Positions 54,764 through 63,170 of a DNA stretch of 64,000 bases are shown in pieces. The stretch comes from Pararobbsia alpina (lineage in GTDB: Bacteria; Pseudomonadota; Gammaproteobacteria; Burkholderiales; Burkholderiaceae): positions 186,001 through 250,000 of the forward strand of contig NZ_CADIKM010000005.1 in the NCBI RefSeq assembly GCF_902859895.1, in the 5' to 3' direction. The position numbers and the translations under genes were made by a program. Under the pieces are notes generated by a model. That model saw only the letters and a list, made by a program, of their open reading frames with translations, was not told where the DNA came from and made no database searches. Positions within the stretch are counted from its first letter, which is position 1. Each line of letters opens with the position of its first letter.

Positions 54764-56185
54764 TTATTCAAGGGTATGGGGCCAGCATTCGACGGTCATC
54801 ACCGCACCGGGGTTGGCGCTGCCGATCGTGAGCCCGAAATCGTGCATCCGCATGATCGCCGACACAATGCCCAGCCCCAGTCCGAAACCGGCCACATGCC
54901 GAGCCGCTTCACCCCGATTGAAGCGTTGAAGGACCGCATGGCGCTCATGTTCGGGGATACCTGGCCCGTTGTCCGATACGACAAGAGACGGCCCGGCAGT
55001 GCTGGCCTGAAGCTCGACGCAGACTACCCCTCCATTGGGGGCGAACTTTATTGCGTTGTCGAGGAGATTGCTGAATGCTTCGAACAACAACGCACGATCC
55101 CCATGGATGGGTGGCACGGCAGTCATACCGTTTTGCAGCCTTATGGATCTTTCCTCGGCGAGTGGCCGATACAAATTGCATAAGTCATCGACGAGGCGCT
55201 GCAAGCTCAACATTTCGAACCCACCTCGACGCTGCAACGCGCCTATTTCTGAAATCCGCAACATCGCACGGAATCGCTCCAGCAACGATTCAGTCTCGAG
55301 ACGAGCATGAGCAAGCATGCCTTCCAAACGTTCGTCGCCAAAGACTCGGGCGCGATCGGTGATACCGGCAAGCAAGGTGCGCACATGCGCGAGCGGTGTG
55401 CGCAGGTCGTGCGCGATTCCGTCGCAGGCGCCTTTGACCTCATTCATGAGTCGCTCGACCTCATCGAGCATGTAGTTCACCAGGTGGGACAGCATGTCGA
55501 GTTCGTCCCCCCCTCCCGCGGGTAAGCGTTGCTTCAGGTCGCCTCGTGCAATCTGCAAGGTGGCACGTTGCATGTCGGCAATGCGGCGCATCTGACGCAG
55601 GCTCAGCACGAAGGCTGTTATCAGGCTCGCTGCGAGGCACAACATGCCGCCCAGGATCAAGGCCTTGATCAGCTCGGCGCGTATGTGCTCGACCTCGGCA
55701 AGATTGCGAGCCACGACCAGCTGCGTTCCATCGGCACGGCGTTCACCGATGACACGCACGATCGGTGTCGTCGCCCCCTGTCTGAGTGCCACCGTGCGGC
55801 CTTCGAACAGGCTATGAGCCTCCATGATGTTGTCGAGCGTGAGGCCGGGAGGAATCGAAGTGATGTTGCCCGCGAGATGCCGTCCATCGGAGTCGAAGAA
55901 GCCGTAGTAGTCGGAGTGCAGCCGCTCGCGCCTGATCCTTCGCCCCACGTCCGAGGAGACGTCGCTATCGTCGAGCGAGTCGAAGTAGCGTAGTTGCCAT
56001 CGAATTCCACTATCCGCTTCCCGTTCCATTGCGTGAGTCACGGACAATTCCACGAAGCTCAGGAGGGACATGCTGGATAGGACGAAGACCACCGCGTAGA
56101 TGGATAGCCAACGAAATGTTGAGGTATGCCAGCGACGCCCCAACCTCGAGGAGGGGACGGAAATCTTCAGGTCTGTTGCAATCAT
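54764..56185 (-). CDS. Sensor histidine kinase, membrane-bound
   Basis: Protein of 473 residues. Membrane helices at about 27-46 and 174-195 enclose a periplasmic domain of about 125 residues. A HAMP region follows (LRQMRRIADMQRATLQIARG), then the H-box GIAHDLRTPLAHVR with His near 259, the N-box FSNLLDNAIKFAPNGG and the G-boxes VVSDNGPGIP and GFGLGLGIVSAIM. It lies 356 bases upstream of the RND pump on the same strand. In most such systems a response regulator gene precedes the kinase; here the region upstream holds none. The ATG at 56185 (MIATDLKIS) is preferred to the frame start at 56230. Confidence 0.9.
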   Translation of the reverse strand: MIATDLKISVPSSRLGRRWHTSTFRWLSIYAVVFVLSSMSLLSFVELSVTHAMEREADSGIRWQLRYFDSLDDSDVSSDVGRRIRRERLHSDYYGFFDSDGRHLAGNITSIPPGLTLDNIMEAHSLFEGRTVALRQGATTPIVRVIGERRADGTQLVVARNLAEVEHIRAELIKALILGGMLCLAASLITAFVLSLRQMRRIADMQRATLQIARGDLKQRLPAGGGDELDMLSHLVNYMLDEVERLMNEVKGACDGIAHDLRTPLAHVRTLLAGITDRARVFGDERLEGMLAHARLETESLLERFRAMLRISEIGALQRRGGFEMLSLQRLVDDLCNLYRPLAEERSIRLQNGMTAVPPIHGDRALLFEAFSNLLDNAIKFAPNGGVVCVELQASTAGPSLVVSDNGPGIPEHERHAVLQRFNRGEAARHVAGFGLGLGIVSAIMRMHDFGLTIGSANPGAVMTVECWPHTLE

Positions 56186-56645
56186 CGATTCCTCTGCTTC
56201 GCTGCATTGTGCGAAGCACCGCCGGCGCATGGATCGCCGTGACTTCGTGGACTAGGTTCGAGATCGGATTCCGTTGGTGCGATAGAGCGCTATTGGCAGG
56301 ACTTTGTGTAAGACCACCCATGCCGATTGCGGCTTTGCGTCCATGCATCGCACGGCAATTCGATCCAAATGTCTGCGCAGGATATCGGGCGACGTCGATG
56401 AAAAAGGTTTCAAGATCATGAAGATTGATTTAAGCCAATGCCGCATCGCCCACGGGTAAAGGGCGCGCCGTGATTTGCGCCTGTCTGTAAAGAATTTTTC
56501 ACTCTCCTGCTCCCGTTTTGATAGGGCCGGCTCGGTATTCTCAAATCGACCCGGACACGCATTGATCCATTTTCTGCTGCCGCCCGGTCTATTCGTTCCA
56601 CTAAACAGTAATGAATTCTTTCTGCCATTTATTGAGGTGTACATC
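56186..56645. other. Intergenic region where a response regulator gene might be expected
   Basis: 460 bases with open frames on both strands but no receiver or winged-helix pattern in any frame. The interval should hold the kinase promoter and that of the small secreted protein at 56646. Confidence 0.45.
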
Positions 56646-56891
56646 ATGAAGATCTCCGCAATTGTATTAGCCGTGGGTTTGCTCTCGACCAGCGCAGCGT
56701 TCGCGCAGAACGCTCCTTCATCGGACGTCTCTGGTGACGCGGGTGTCACAGCGCTCGCACAGGCCGACACCCCGTCCTACGATGGAACGATGGCCCCGAA
56801 AACCCGCGCGGAAGTGCGTCAGGAACTCGTCAAGGCACAAAACGACGGGGAACTCGCCTACCTCAAAAAGACGGTGTACGCTCATCATTGA
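56646..56891 (+). CDS. DUF4148-type small secreted protein
   Basis: Protein of 81 residues. The signal peptide MKISAIVLAVGLLSTSAAFA is cleaved before QNAPSSD. The mature part contains KTRAEVRQELVKAQNDGELA, the DUF4148 core, and ends in AHH. GAGGTG stands 8-9 bases before the ATG at 56646. It is similar in build to the protein at 46147 but belongs to a shorter version. Function unknown. Confidence 0.78.
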   Translation: MKISAIVLAVGLLSTSAAFAQNAPSSDVSGDAGVTALAQADTPSYDGTMAPKTRAEVRQELVKAQNDGELAYLKKTVYAHH

Positions 56892-56923
56892 TCAAAGCCG
56901 CCAGCCCGATTCCAAAGTCGGTA

Positions 56924-56952
56924 ACATGACGCCGCCGCGAGGCGGCGCATGT
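56924..56952 (+). terminator. Hairpin after the DUF4148 gene
   Basis: Stem CGCCGCC/GGCGGCG with a GCGA tetraloop (56930-56947), extended by ACATG/CATGT across one bulged A. Very stable, but no T-run follows, so termination is probable rather than certain. Confidence 0.5.
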
Positions 56953-57013
56953 CACCCTCTGCGGAACACGCTGCGGACAATCGGCCCCACTCGGGCCACT
57001 CTCCAAGCCCCAT

Positions 57014-57106
57014 TCAGTGCTCGTGGCCCTTTTCTTCCCGTTCCTGGGAATCGGTACCCGCCGTGGTCTTGCCGGCGGATGCGAGGTTGGGGGTCGTGCT
57101 TGCCAT
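57014..57106 (-). CDS. Small 30-residue peptide gene
   Basis: Peptide MASTTPNLASAGKTTAGTDS ending in EREEKGHEH. The start at 57106 has AAGGAG exactly 6 bases upstream, the best ribosome binding site in this part of the window. Hydrophilic, first half Thr/Ala-rich, second half charged with a metal-binding-like GHEH end. A 17-base palindrome lies 26 bases upstream, and an AT-rich stretch (TATAAA on the minus strand near 57200) may be the promoter. Function unknown. Confidence 0.5.
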   Translation of the reverse strand: MASTTPNLASAGKTTAGTDSQEREEKGHEH

Positions 57107-57131
57107 GAAATCTCCTTGCTTTTCTGGATTG

Positions 57132-57148
57132 CAGTCGCGTCGCGACTG
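57132..57148. promoter_or_regulatory. Palindrome CAGTCGCG-T-CGCGACTG
   Basis: Perfect 8-bp arms with one central base, in the leader of the small minus-strand peptide gene. It may be an operator or an mRNA hairpin. Confidence 0.4.
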
Positions 57149-57411
57149 TGGGGGCACGCGCCGGAAACAAAATCAGCAAGGGATGTTTCACTTTTTTATA
57201 TTGTCCGGTTTAAGCTTTGACCCTGGCTGAACGGGTCGTCGGCACAGCGGTAGTGGCGTGCTTATTTCGCCTTTTTCTTCAGGACTCGGTTGTAATCGCG
57301 GGAAACACTCGAAGCGTGCAAGTTCGACGCGGCACGGGAATCTTCGGGATCGGCGAGGCTCCATTCATTCAGTATCCCTATTTTTCGTCACTCGTTTTTC
57401 AGGCCTTCCGT

Positions 57412-58557
57412 ATGAACTTACCCGCCGGGCGTTCGATCGATGTCGACTTTCTCCGCGGTCTGGTGCTGATAGTTATTGCACTCGATCACACTACGGGTAG
57501 CGTTCTCTCGCGGCTCATGCTCCATTCGTACGCGTTCTGCGATTCGGCGGAGGTGTTCGTCTTTCTCGGCGGCTATGCGTCGGCCGCGGCCTATACGGCG
57601 GTGCTTGCGCGTGGGGGACCTTCGGGGGCGACGCGCCGTTTTCTGCGCCGGAGTCTGGAGATCTACCGGGCCTATCTCTTTACGGCCCTGCTGATGCTGC
57701 TGGCCGGGGGCATGCTGGCCTTGCTCAACACGAACAAGGCGATGCTGGATATGGTGGACTGGCATCAGTTCGTACAGAGTCCGTTCCACGAGCTGGTCGG
57801 TATCGCGCTGTTCCGACATCAGCCGTATCTGTCGAGTGTGTTGCCGATGTATGTGGTGTTTGCGCTCTGTGTGCCTTCTCTCATTCCATTTTCGACGCGT
57901 ATGCCGGCGATTGCGCTGGCGGGCAGTGCGCTGGTGTGGGTGCTTGCGCCCTGGCTCGCGCCGCTGGTGCCGGTCGCGCATGCGGGGGACTGGGCTTTCA
58001 ATCCGTTTGCATGGCAGCTGATGTTCGTGCTCGGCGCACTCTGCCGCTTGCATCCGGTGACGGAGGCGTTTCAGGTTTCCACGCTCGGGCGCAAGCTTAC
58101 GCATCTCGCGGTGGCGGTCGCACTCGCGATGGCGCTTGCGAAGTTGTTCTTCTTTGTCAATCCCTTGCCGGGTGAGATGAAGGAGAATCTTTCGATAGTC
58201 CGGGTCGTGAGTTTCATCGCGATTGCGTGGCTGGGCGCGCAGGCGGTGCGAGTCGGGGCGGTCCGCTGGCTGGCACAGCGTCTGCCGAGCATCGTGACGG
58301 TCGGCCGCACGGGTCTCGTGTGTTTTGTCGCGGGAACGGTGGTGTCGCTCGCCGTCGATACGCTGACTTTCCACGGGCAAATCCACGGTGCGCGCGGGCT
58401 GATGGTGTCGCTCGCGGGCGACGGGGCGACCATCGTGGCGCTGATCGGGATCGCGACGCTTTGGCAGCGGCTCGATGCGCGGGCGAAGACTGAGCGCATG
58501 ACAGTTCAGGCGCGGGAGTTCGTGCGTATGCAGTTTGTGCGGATGACGCGGAACTAG
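57412..58557 (+). CDS. OpgC-like acyltransferase, polytopic membrane protein
   Basis: Inner-membrane protein of 381 residues with about ten hydrophobic segments. It has the OpgC/acyltransferase start SIDVDFLRGLVLIVIALDHT with the conserved Arg-Gly and His after it, FVFLGGYASAAAYTAVLARG, and an end without a soluble domain. OpgC adds succinyl groups to periplasmic glucans in enterics; related proteins modify other glycans. The ATG at 57412 is chosen because the 65 codons before it are not family-like. No opgG/H genes are in the window. Confidence 0.85.
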   Translation: MNLPAGRSIDVDFLRGLVLIVIALDHTTGSVLSRLMLHSYAFCDSAEVFVFLGGYASAAAYTAVLARGGPSGATRRFLRRSLEIYRAYLFTALLMLLAGGMLALLNTNKAMLDMVDWHQFVQSPFHELVGIALFRHQPYLSSVLPMYVVFALCVPSLIPFSTRMPAIALAGSALVWVLAPWLAPLVPVAHAGDWAFNPFAWQLMFVLGALCRLHPVTEAFQVSTLGRKLTHLAVAVALAMALAKLFFFVNPLPGEMKENLSIVRVVSFIAIAWLGAQAVRVGAVRWLAQRLPSIVTVGRTGLVCFVAGTVVSLAVDTLTFHGQIHGARGLMVSLAGDGATIVALIGIATLWQRLDARAKTERMTVQAREFVRMQFVRMTRN

Positions 58558-58627
58558 GCCCGGGTTTTGCTCACTAGAGTGGGGCGCGAAGCTGGTTCGC
58601 GTCAATTGCGTATAGTTGTCCGCACGC

Positions 58628-60394
58628 ATGATCCACTCCAGACGATTCCAACGGCCACTGCTTTCTGTCCTCACGTACTTGTCGTGGGCCTTTGTCCCGT
58701 GTGCCGCTCTGCTGCCGGGTTGCCGCTCTGTTCCGAGCGGACCCGTACTCGCCCAATGCGAAGCGTTCGAGGGCCGCTCGCTGCCACCGGGCGATATCGG
58801 TTTGCCGACTCGGGGTGCGCTGATCGAGGATGCGACGATGATCTCGACGACCGCGCGTGGCAACAACGATGGGGAGTATTGCCGGATCACGGGGGCGATC
58901 CGCGCGGTGCGTACCGATACGCCCGATATCCGCTTTGAGGTCAATCTTCCCAGCCACTGGAATGGCCGTGCGCTGCAGATGGGCGGTGGCGGGTATAACG
59001 GCGAGGTTCAGCGGGGTACGGGGGGCGTGAATTATGCAGCGGGCAGGGCGCCCCTCGCGGAGGGCTATGCGACGTTCGGCTCGGACTCGGGGCATGTGGG
59101 CAATGCAGCGCGCGCGGATTTTGCGCTCAGTGACGAGGCGGTCGCCAATTTCGGCTTCGAGCATATCAAGAAGACGCATGATGTCGCACTCGCGCTGATC
59201 CGGCTCGGCTATGGCCGGGGGCCGCTCAAGACGTATTTCGTGGGGGGCTCGACGGGCGGGCGCGAGGGATATACGGCGATCGAACGATTTCCCGGCGACT
59301 ACGACGGGGTGATAGCGAATGCGCCGGCGATCAATTTTTCGGGGGTGCGTCTGAACGGCCTCGAAATCGGCCGCAGGATCTATCGGAAGTCGGACGGCTT
59401 CCTGCCTCCGGACAAACAGAAGCTTGTGCATGCTCGCGTGCTCGCCGAGTGCGATGCGCTCGATGGTGCGAAAGACGGCATCGTCAGCAATGTCGAAGCC
59501 TGCCGGGCGCGCGAGGCACAGACGATTGCCTCGCTGAGGTGTGGCCCGGACGTATCAGCTAGCGACACCCATCAAGGCAACGACGCCTCCGTGCCCGACA
59601 TCCCTCTATCCAGCGGTACGCGTTGGGCCGCTGCCTCGGCGAAATCGCCCGGCACGGCACCTCAGGCGCGCTGTCTCAGCGACGCGCAGATTGCGACGAT
59701 GAAATCGCTGCGCGACGGTCTGTCGCTGCCTTATCCGCTTGCCTACGGGGTCATGCAATATCCGGGCTATAACGTGTTCGAGGGCGCGGACCTGTCGGGC
59801 ATGCTCGGGCTCGGTGCGTCGCCGCTGCCGAGTTCGCCGCCGACGTTCGCCGCGAACGGCTACCTGTTCACGCAGGGGGATGCGTATTTCAAGTATTTTG
59901 TCGCGCGCGACAAGATGGCCTCGGGTATCGATTTCGATCCGTCTGAGCCGGGCCGCTATCGTCAGCGCCTGATTGACTTGTCGTCGACGGTTGGGGCGAT
60001 GAACCCGGATGTCTCGACATTCATTGCTCGCGGGGGCAAGCTGATCACGCTCCAAGGCCTGGCGGACGAGGTTGTCAGCCCAAACCAGACGATCGCGTTC
60101 TACCGGACGCTCGTGAGCCGCTACGGGCAGGCCACGGTCGATTCCTTCATGCGGCTCTATATGGTTCCAGGTTATCAGCACGGCAATGGTGTCTTCATTC
60201 CTTCCTGGGACGCGCTCAATGCGCTCGACGCATGGGTCTCGCAGGGTGCCGCCCCGGGAGCGCTGGTGGCGATCGACATCGCGCCCGCGACGAACGGCCG
60301 CTCGAGACCGTTATGCGTCTATCCCGCGTTCCCGAGGTACCGTGGGAAGGGCGATGTGAACGTTGCCGCGAGCTTCGAGTGTTCGACACTGTAA
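58628..60394 (+). CDS. Tannase/feruloyl esterase-family lipoprotein
   Basis: Protein of 588 residues. The N-terminus is a lipoprotein signal with ALLPGC, Cys about residue 32. The alpha/beta-hydrolase core has the nucleophile Ser in VGGSTGGREGY (Ser208), the Asp region LADEVVSPNQTIAFY and the His in PGYQHGNGVF. Cys pairs such as AKDGIVSNVEACRA and RCLSDAQIAT fit the disulfide that in this family holds the triad. Substrates in the family are gallate or ferulate esters of plants. A short Ser/Thr-rich insertion (about 310-335) lies before the second Cys. The start at 58628 has no clear ribosome binding site; a TTG at 58616 is an alternative. Confidence 0.88.
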   Translation: MIHSRRFQRPLLSVLTYLSWAFVPCAALLPGCRSVPSGPVLAQCEAFEGRSLPPGDIGLPTRGALIEDATMISTTARGNNDGEYCRITGAIRAVRTDTPDIRFEVNLPSHWNGRALQMGGGGYNGEVQRGTGGVNYAAGRAPLAEGYATFGSDSGHVGNAARADFALSDEAVANFGFEHIKKTHDVALALIRLGYGRGPLKTYFVGGSTGGREGYTAIERFPGDYDGVIANAPAINFSGVRLNGLEIGRRIYRKSDGFLPPDKQKLVHARVLAECDALDGAKDGIVSNVEACRAREAQTIASLRCGPDVSASDTHQGNDASVPDIPLSSGTRWAAASAKSPGTAPQARCLSDAQIATMKSLRDGLSLPYPLAYGVMQYPGYNVFEGADLSGMLGLGASPLPSSPPTFAANGYLFTQGDAYFKYFVARDKMASGIDFDPSEPGRYRQRLIDLSSTVGAMNPDVSTFIARGGKLITLQGLADEVVSPNQTIAFYRTLVSRYGQATVDSFMRLYMVPGYQHGNGVFIPSWDALNALDAWVSQGAAPGALVAIDIAPATNGRSRPLCVYPAFPRYRGKGDVNVAASFECSTL

Positions 60395-60715
60395 GCCTCG
60401 CTGGGGGAGATTGAACGGCCCGCTCGAGCAGTTTGTCCACGCGAGGCCACCACGGATGCCCTGAATGAGCGGCTCGACTGGACGCACTGCGATACGGTGC
60501 AAGTGTCTTGTTGCGTAAGCATTGTGTAATGAATGCATCGCGCTCCGCCTCGATGTCACATTCCGCATCGCGTCGCACCTAGGCTCCACCCCCATTGCAG
60601 GATTCTTTTCGCTCGGTCAGGATTCGGCGCATGGGCCGTCTGCCGCCCGTCGCCGATCGCGGTGACGGGTAGTCGGCCCACTAACATAACCAATAAGAAT
60701 CCGGGTGCCGTTGAA
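60395..60715. other. Intergenic region upstream of nupC
   Basis: 320 bases with no supported gene. The upstream part of the frame from 60533 is Arg/Pro-rich and lacks coding character. A promoter for nupC is expected here; I see no unambiguous -35/-10 pair. Confidence 0.4.
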
Positions 60716-61993
60716 ATGCTGATCATTGTCCGTAGCCTGCTGGGCATGCTGCTGTTGCTGTTTATCGCCTTTCTCATCTCGACCGATCGTCGCAATATCC
60801 GTCTGCGGACAGTCGCCTCGGCGCTGCTCACGCAGATCGCGATCGGCGCGCTCATCCTTTTCGTGCCCGCGGGCAAGGCGGTGCTGGCCGCCTCGGCGAA
60901 CGGGGTCAACCATGTGCTCGAATACGGCAACGAAGGGGTGTCGTTCCTGTTCGGCGGCCTCGACAGCGCGAAGATGTTCGAACTTTTCGGTGGCGGCGGC
61001 TTCGTGTTCGCCGTGCGCGTGCTGCCGATGATCGTGTTCGTGACCGCGCTGATCTCGGTGCTGTACTACCTCGGTGTGATGCGCTGGTTTGTGGCGATCT
61101 TCGGCACGATCTTCCAGAGGATCATCGGTGTGAGCAAGCTCGAGTCGTTCTCGGCGGTCACCACGATTTTCCTCGGCCAGAACGAGTTGCCCGCGCTGGT
61201 CAAGCCCTTCGTCAACAAGATGAGCGGGCCCGAGCTGTTCGCCGTGATGACGAGCGGGATGGCGGCGATCGCGGGCTCGGTGCTCGCGGGCTATGCGGGC
61301 CTCGGCGTCAAGATGGAATACCTGCTGGCCGCGTCATTCATGGCCGTGCCCGGGGGGCTGCTGTTCGCCAAGATCGTCTGCCCGACGGCCGCTGCGAGTC
61401 ATGTCGAGATTGACGGCACACTGAGCTTCGATGAAAAGCGACCGGCCAATGTGATCGAAGCCGCGGGTTCGGGTGCGACGCTCGGGCTCAAGATCGCCGT
61501 GATGGTTGGCGCGATGTTGATTGCTTTCATCGGCCTGATCGCGCTGATCAACGGGATTGTCGGTGGTGTCGGCGGGTGGTTCGGTCATCCCGACGTTTCG
61601 TTGCAGTCGATTCTCGGCCTCGTGTTCTCGCCGCTCGCGTATATGCTCGGCGTGCCCTGGCAGGACGCGGCGATCGCGGGCAACTTCATCGGCCAGAAGA
61701 TGATTCTCAACGAGTTCGTCGCCTATGTCGGACTCGCCCCGTATCTCAAGGATTCGGCGGCCGTGGCCGCAGCGGGCCTTCAGGTGCTTGACCCCAAGAC
61801 CATCGCGATCGTGTCGTTCGCGCTGTGCGGATTTGCGAACTTCGCGTCGATTGCGGTGCTGACCGGTGCGTTCAGCGCGGTCGCGCCCGAACGTCGAGCC
61901 GAAGTCGCGCGCTATGGTGTGCGGGTCGTGATCGCGGCCACCTTGTCGAACCTCATGAGCGCGACAATCGCCGGCTTGTTCCTTACGTTCTGA
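60716..61993 (+). CDS. nupC: NupC-type nucleoside transporter
   Basis: Concentrative nucleoside transporter (CNT) of 425 residues that brings in nucleosides with protons. Family features in order: MLIIVRSLLGMLLLLFIAFL, the re-entrant segment FSAVTTIFLGQNELPALVKP and the motif GNFIGQKMILNEFVAYV, with CGFANFASIAVLTGAFSAVA near the end. The start at 60716 fits the family. The nucleoside hydrolase follows 11 bases later. Confidence 0.93.
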   Translation: MLIIVRSLLGMLLLLFIAFLISTDRRNIRLRTVASALLTQIAIGALILFVPAGKAVLAASANGVNHVLEYGNEGVSFLFGGLDSAKMFELFGGGGFVFAVRVLPMIVFVTALISVLYYLGVMRWFVAIFGTIFQRIIGVSKLESFSAVTTIFLGQNELPALVKPFVNKMSGPELFAVMTSGMAAIAGSVLAGYAGLGVKMEYLLAASFMAVPGGLLFAKIVCPTAAASHVEIDGTLSFDEKRPANVIEAAGSGATLGLKIAVMVGAMLIAFIGLIALINGIVGGVGGWFGHPDVSLQSILGLVFSPLAYMLGVPWQDAAIAGNFIGQKMILNEFVAYVGLAPYLKDSAAVAAAGLQVLDPKTIAIVSFALCGFANFASIAVLTGAFSAVAPERRAEVARYGVRVVIAATLSNLMSATIAGLFLTF

Positions 61994-62004
61994 ATGGCTT
62001 GAAT

Positions 62005-62979
62005 ATGCACAAGGTTATCTACGATACGGACCCCGGCGTCGACGACGCCATGGCGCTGCTGTTCCAAGTGCGCCACCCGGAGATCGAACTGCTCGGCATC
62101 ACGAGCGTGTTCGGTAATGCGACGATCGAGGATACGACGCGCAATGCGCTCTATCTCGCCGGGCGTTTCGCGCCTCATGTGCCAGTGGCGCGTGGCGCCG
62201 CCGCGCCGCTGCAACGCACGGCACCGGGTCCGCTTCCCATGATTCACGGCGGGAACGGGGTCGGCGATATCGAACTTCCCGACGACGCGGGCACCTTCGG
62301 CGCCACGCTCGACCCGCGACCCGCGCATCGCTTCATCATCGATACCGTGCGCGCGCATCCGGGCGAGGTCACGCTGCTGGCGGTCGGGCCGATGACCAAT
62401 CTTGCGCTCGCGCTCGCTGAAGATCCGGGCATCGCGCGACTCGTGAAGCGGGTCATCATCATGGGTGGCGCGTTCGGCATCCACGGCATCCTCGGCAATG
62501 TGTCGCCCGCGGCTGAAGCGAATATCTTCAACGATCCGCATGCAGCGGACCAGGTGCTCGCCGCGCCTTGGCCGCTGACGCTCGTCGGTCTCGATGTCAC
62601 GCAGCGGACCATCATGAGCGCCGCCTATCTGGCAAGCCTGCGCGACGAGGTGGGAGACGACGGGCAGTTCGTCTGGGATGTCTCGCGTGTCTATCACCGT
62701 TTTCATTTGTCGAGCGAAGGTCTCGATGGGATCTATGTGCACGACTCGTCGGCCGTCGCCTGCCTCGTGCGGCCGGACCTTTATACGCTTCGCAGTGGCC
62801 CCGTGCGTGTGCTGACCGAAGGGATCGCGATCGGACAGACCATCCAGAAGCCGTTGTCGATGCCAGTGCCCGCGCAGGCGTGGGACAACCGGCCGGCGCA
62901 GTCAGTGTGCATCGCGGCCGACTACGCAGCCGTACTCGAGCTCTACCGGGCGACGCTGGTCGCCGGCGTCCGGGCCTGA
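62005..62979 (+). CDS. Nucleoside hydrolase (inosine-uridine preferring type)
   Basis: Splits nucleosides to base and ribose with a bound calcium. The 324 residues start MHKVIYDTDPGVDDAMALLF, which carries the Asp-rich Ca site DTDPGVDD. Other motifs: VTLLAVGPMTNLALALAEDP, VIIMGGAFGIHGILGNVSPA, EANIFNDPHAADQVL and the His/Asp region GIYVHDSSAVACLVRPD. It is translated 11 bases after nupC, so uptake and cleavage are coupled. The longer frame from 61825 overlaps nupC and is not family-like. Confidence 0.94.
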   Translation: MHKVIYDTDPGVDDAMALLFQVRHPEIELLGITSVFGNATIEDTTRNALYLAGRFAPHVPVARGAAAPLQRTAPGPLPMIHGGNGVGDIELPDDAGTFGATLDPRPAHRFIIDTVRAHPGEVTLLAVGPMTNLALALAEDPGIARLVKRVIIMGGAFGIHGILGNVSPAAEANIFNDPHAADQVLAAPWPLTLVGLDVTQRTIMSAAYLASLRDEVGDDGQFVWDVSRVYHRFHLSSEGLDGIYVHDSSAVACLVRPDLYTLRSGPVRVLTEGIAIGQTIQKPLSMPVPAQAWDNRPAQSVCIAADYAAVLELYRATLVAGVRA

Positions 62980-62984
62980 GATCT

Positions 62985-63099
62985 CCGGGCTCGCCAGCCG
63001 GGTCCGCCAGCCGGGTCCGCCGACCGGGTCCGCCGACCGGGTCTGACAACCGGGTCTGACAACCGGGTCTGACAACCGCGCCTGACAACCGGGCCCGAC
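62985..63099. repeat. 13-bp tandem repeat array
   Basis: Nine consecutive units of the type CCGGGTCYGMCRA, from CCGGGCTCGCCAG at 62985 to CCGGGCCCGAC at 63099. The middle units are nearly identical, with CCGGGTCTGACAA three times in a row, so the array looks recently expanded. It starts 6 bases after the nucleoside hydrolase stop codon and ends 71 bases before the serine acetyltransferase start. Confidence 0.92.
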
Positions 63100-63170
63100 T
63101 TCGGTACTTAACGTTCTTGCCGATGTTGGGCGATACTCTGGCTTGCAAGTTGTGAACCAGGCCCGAACTC

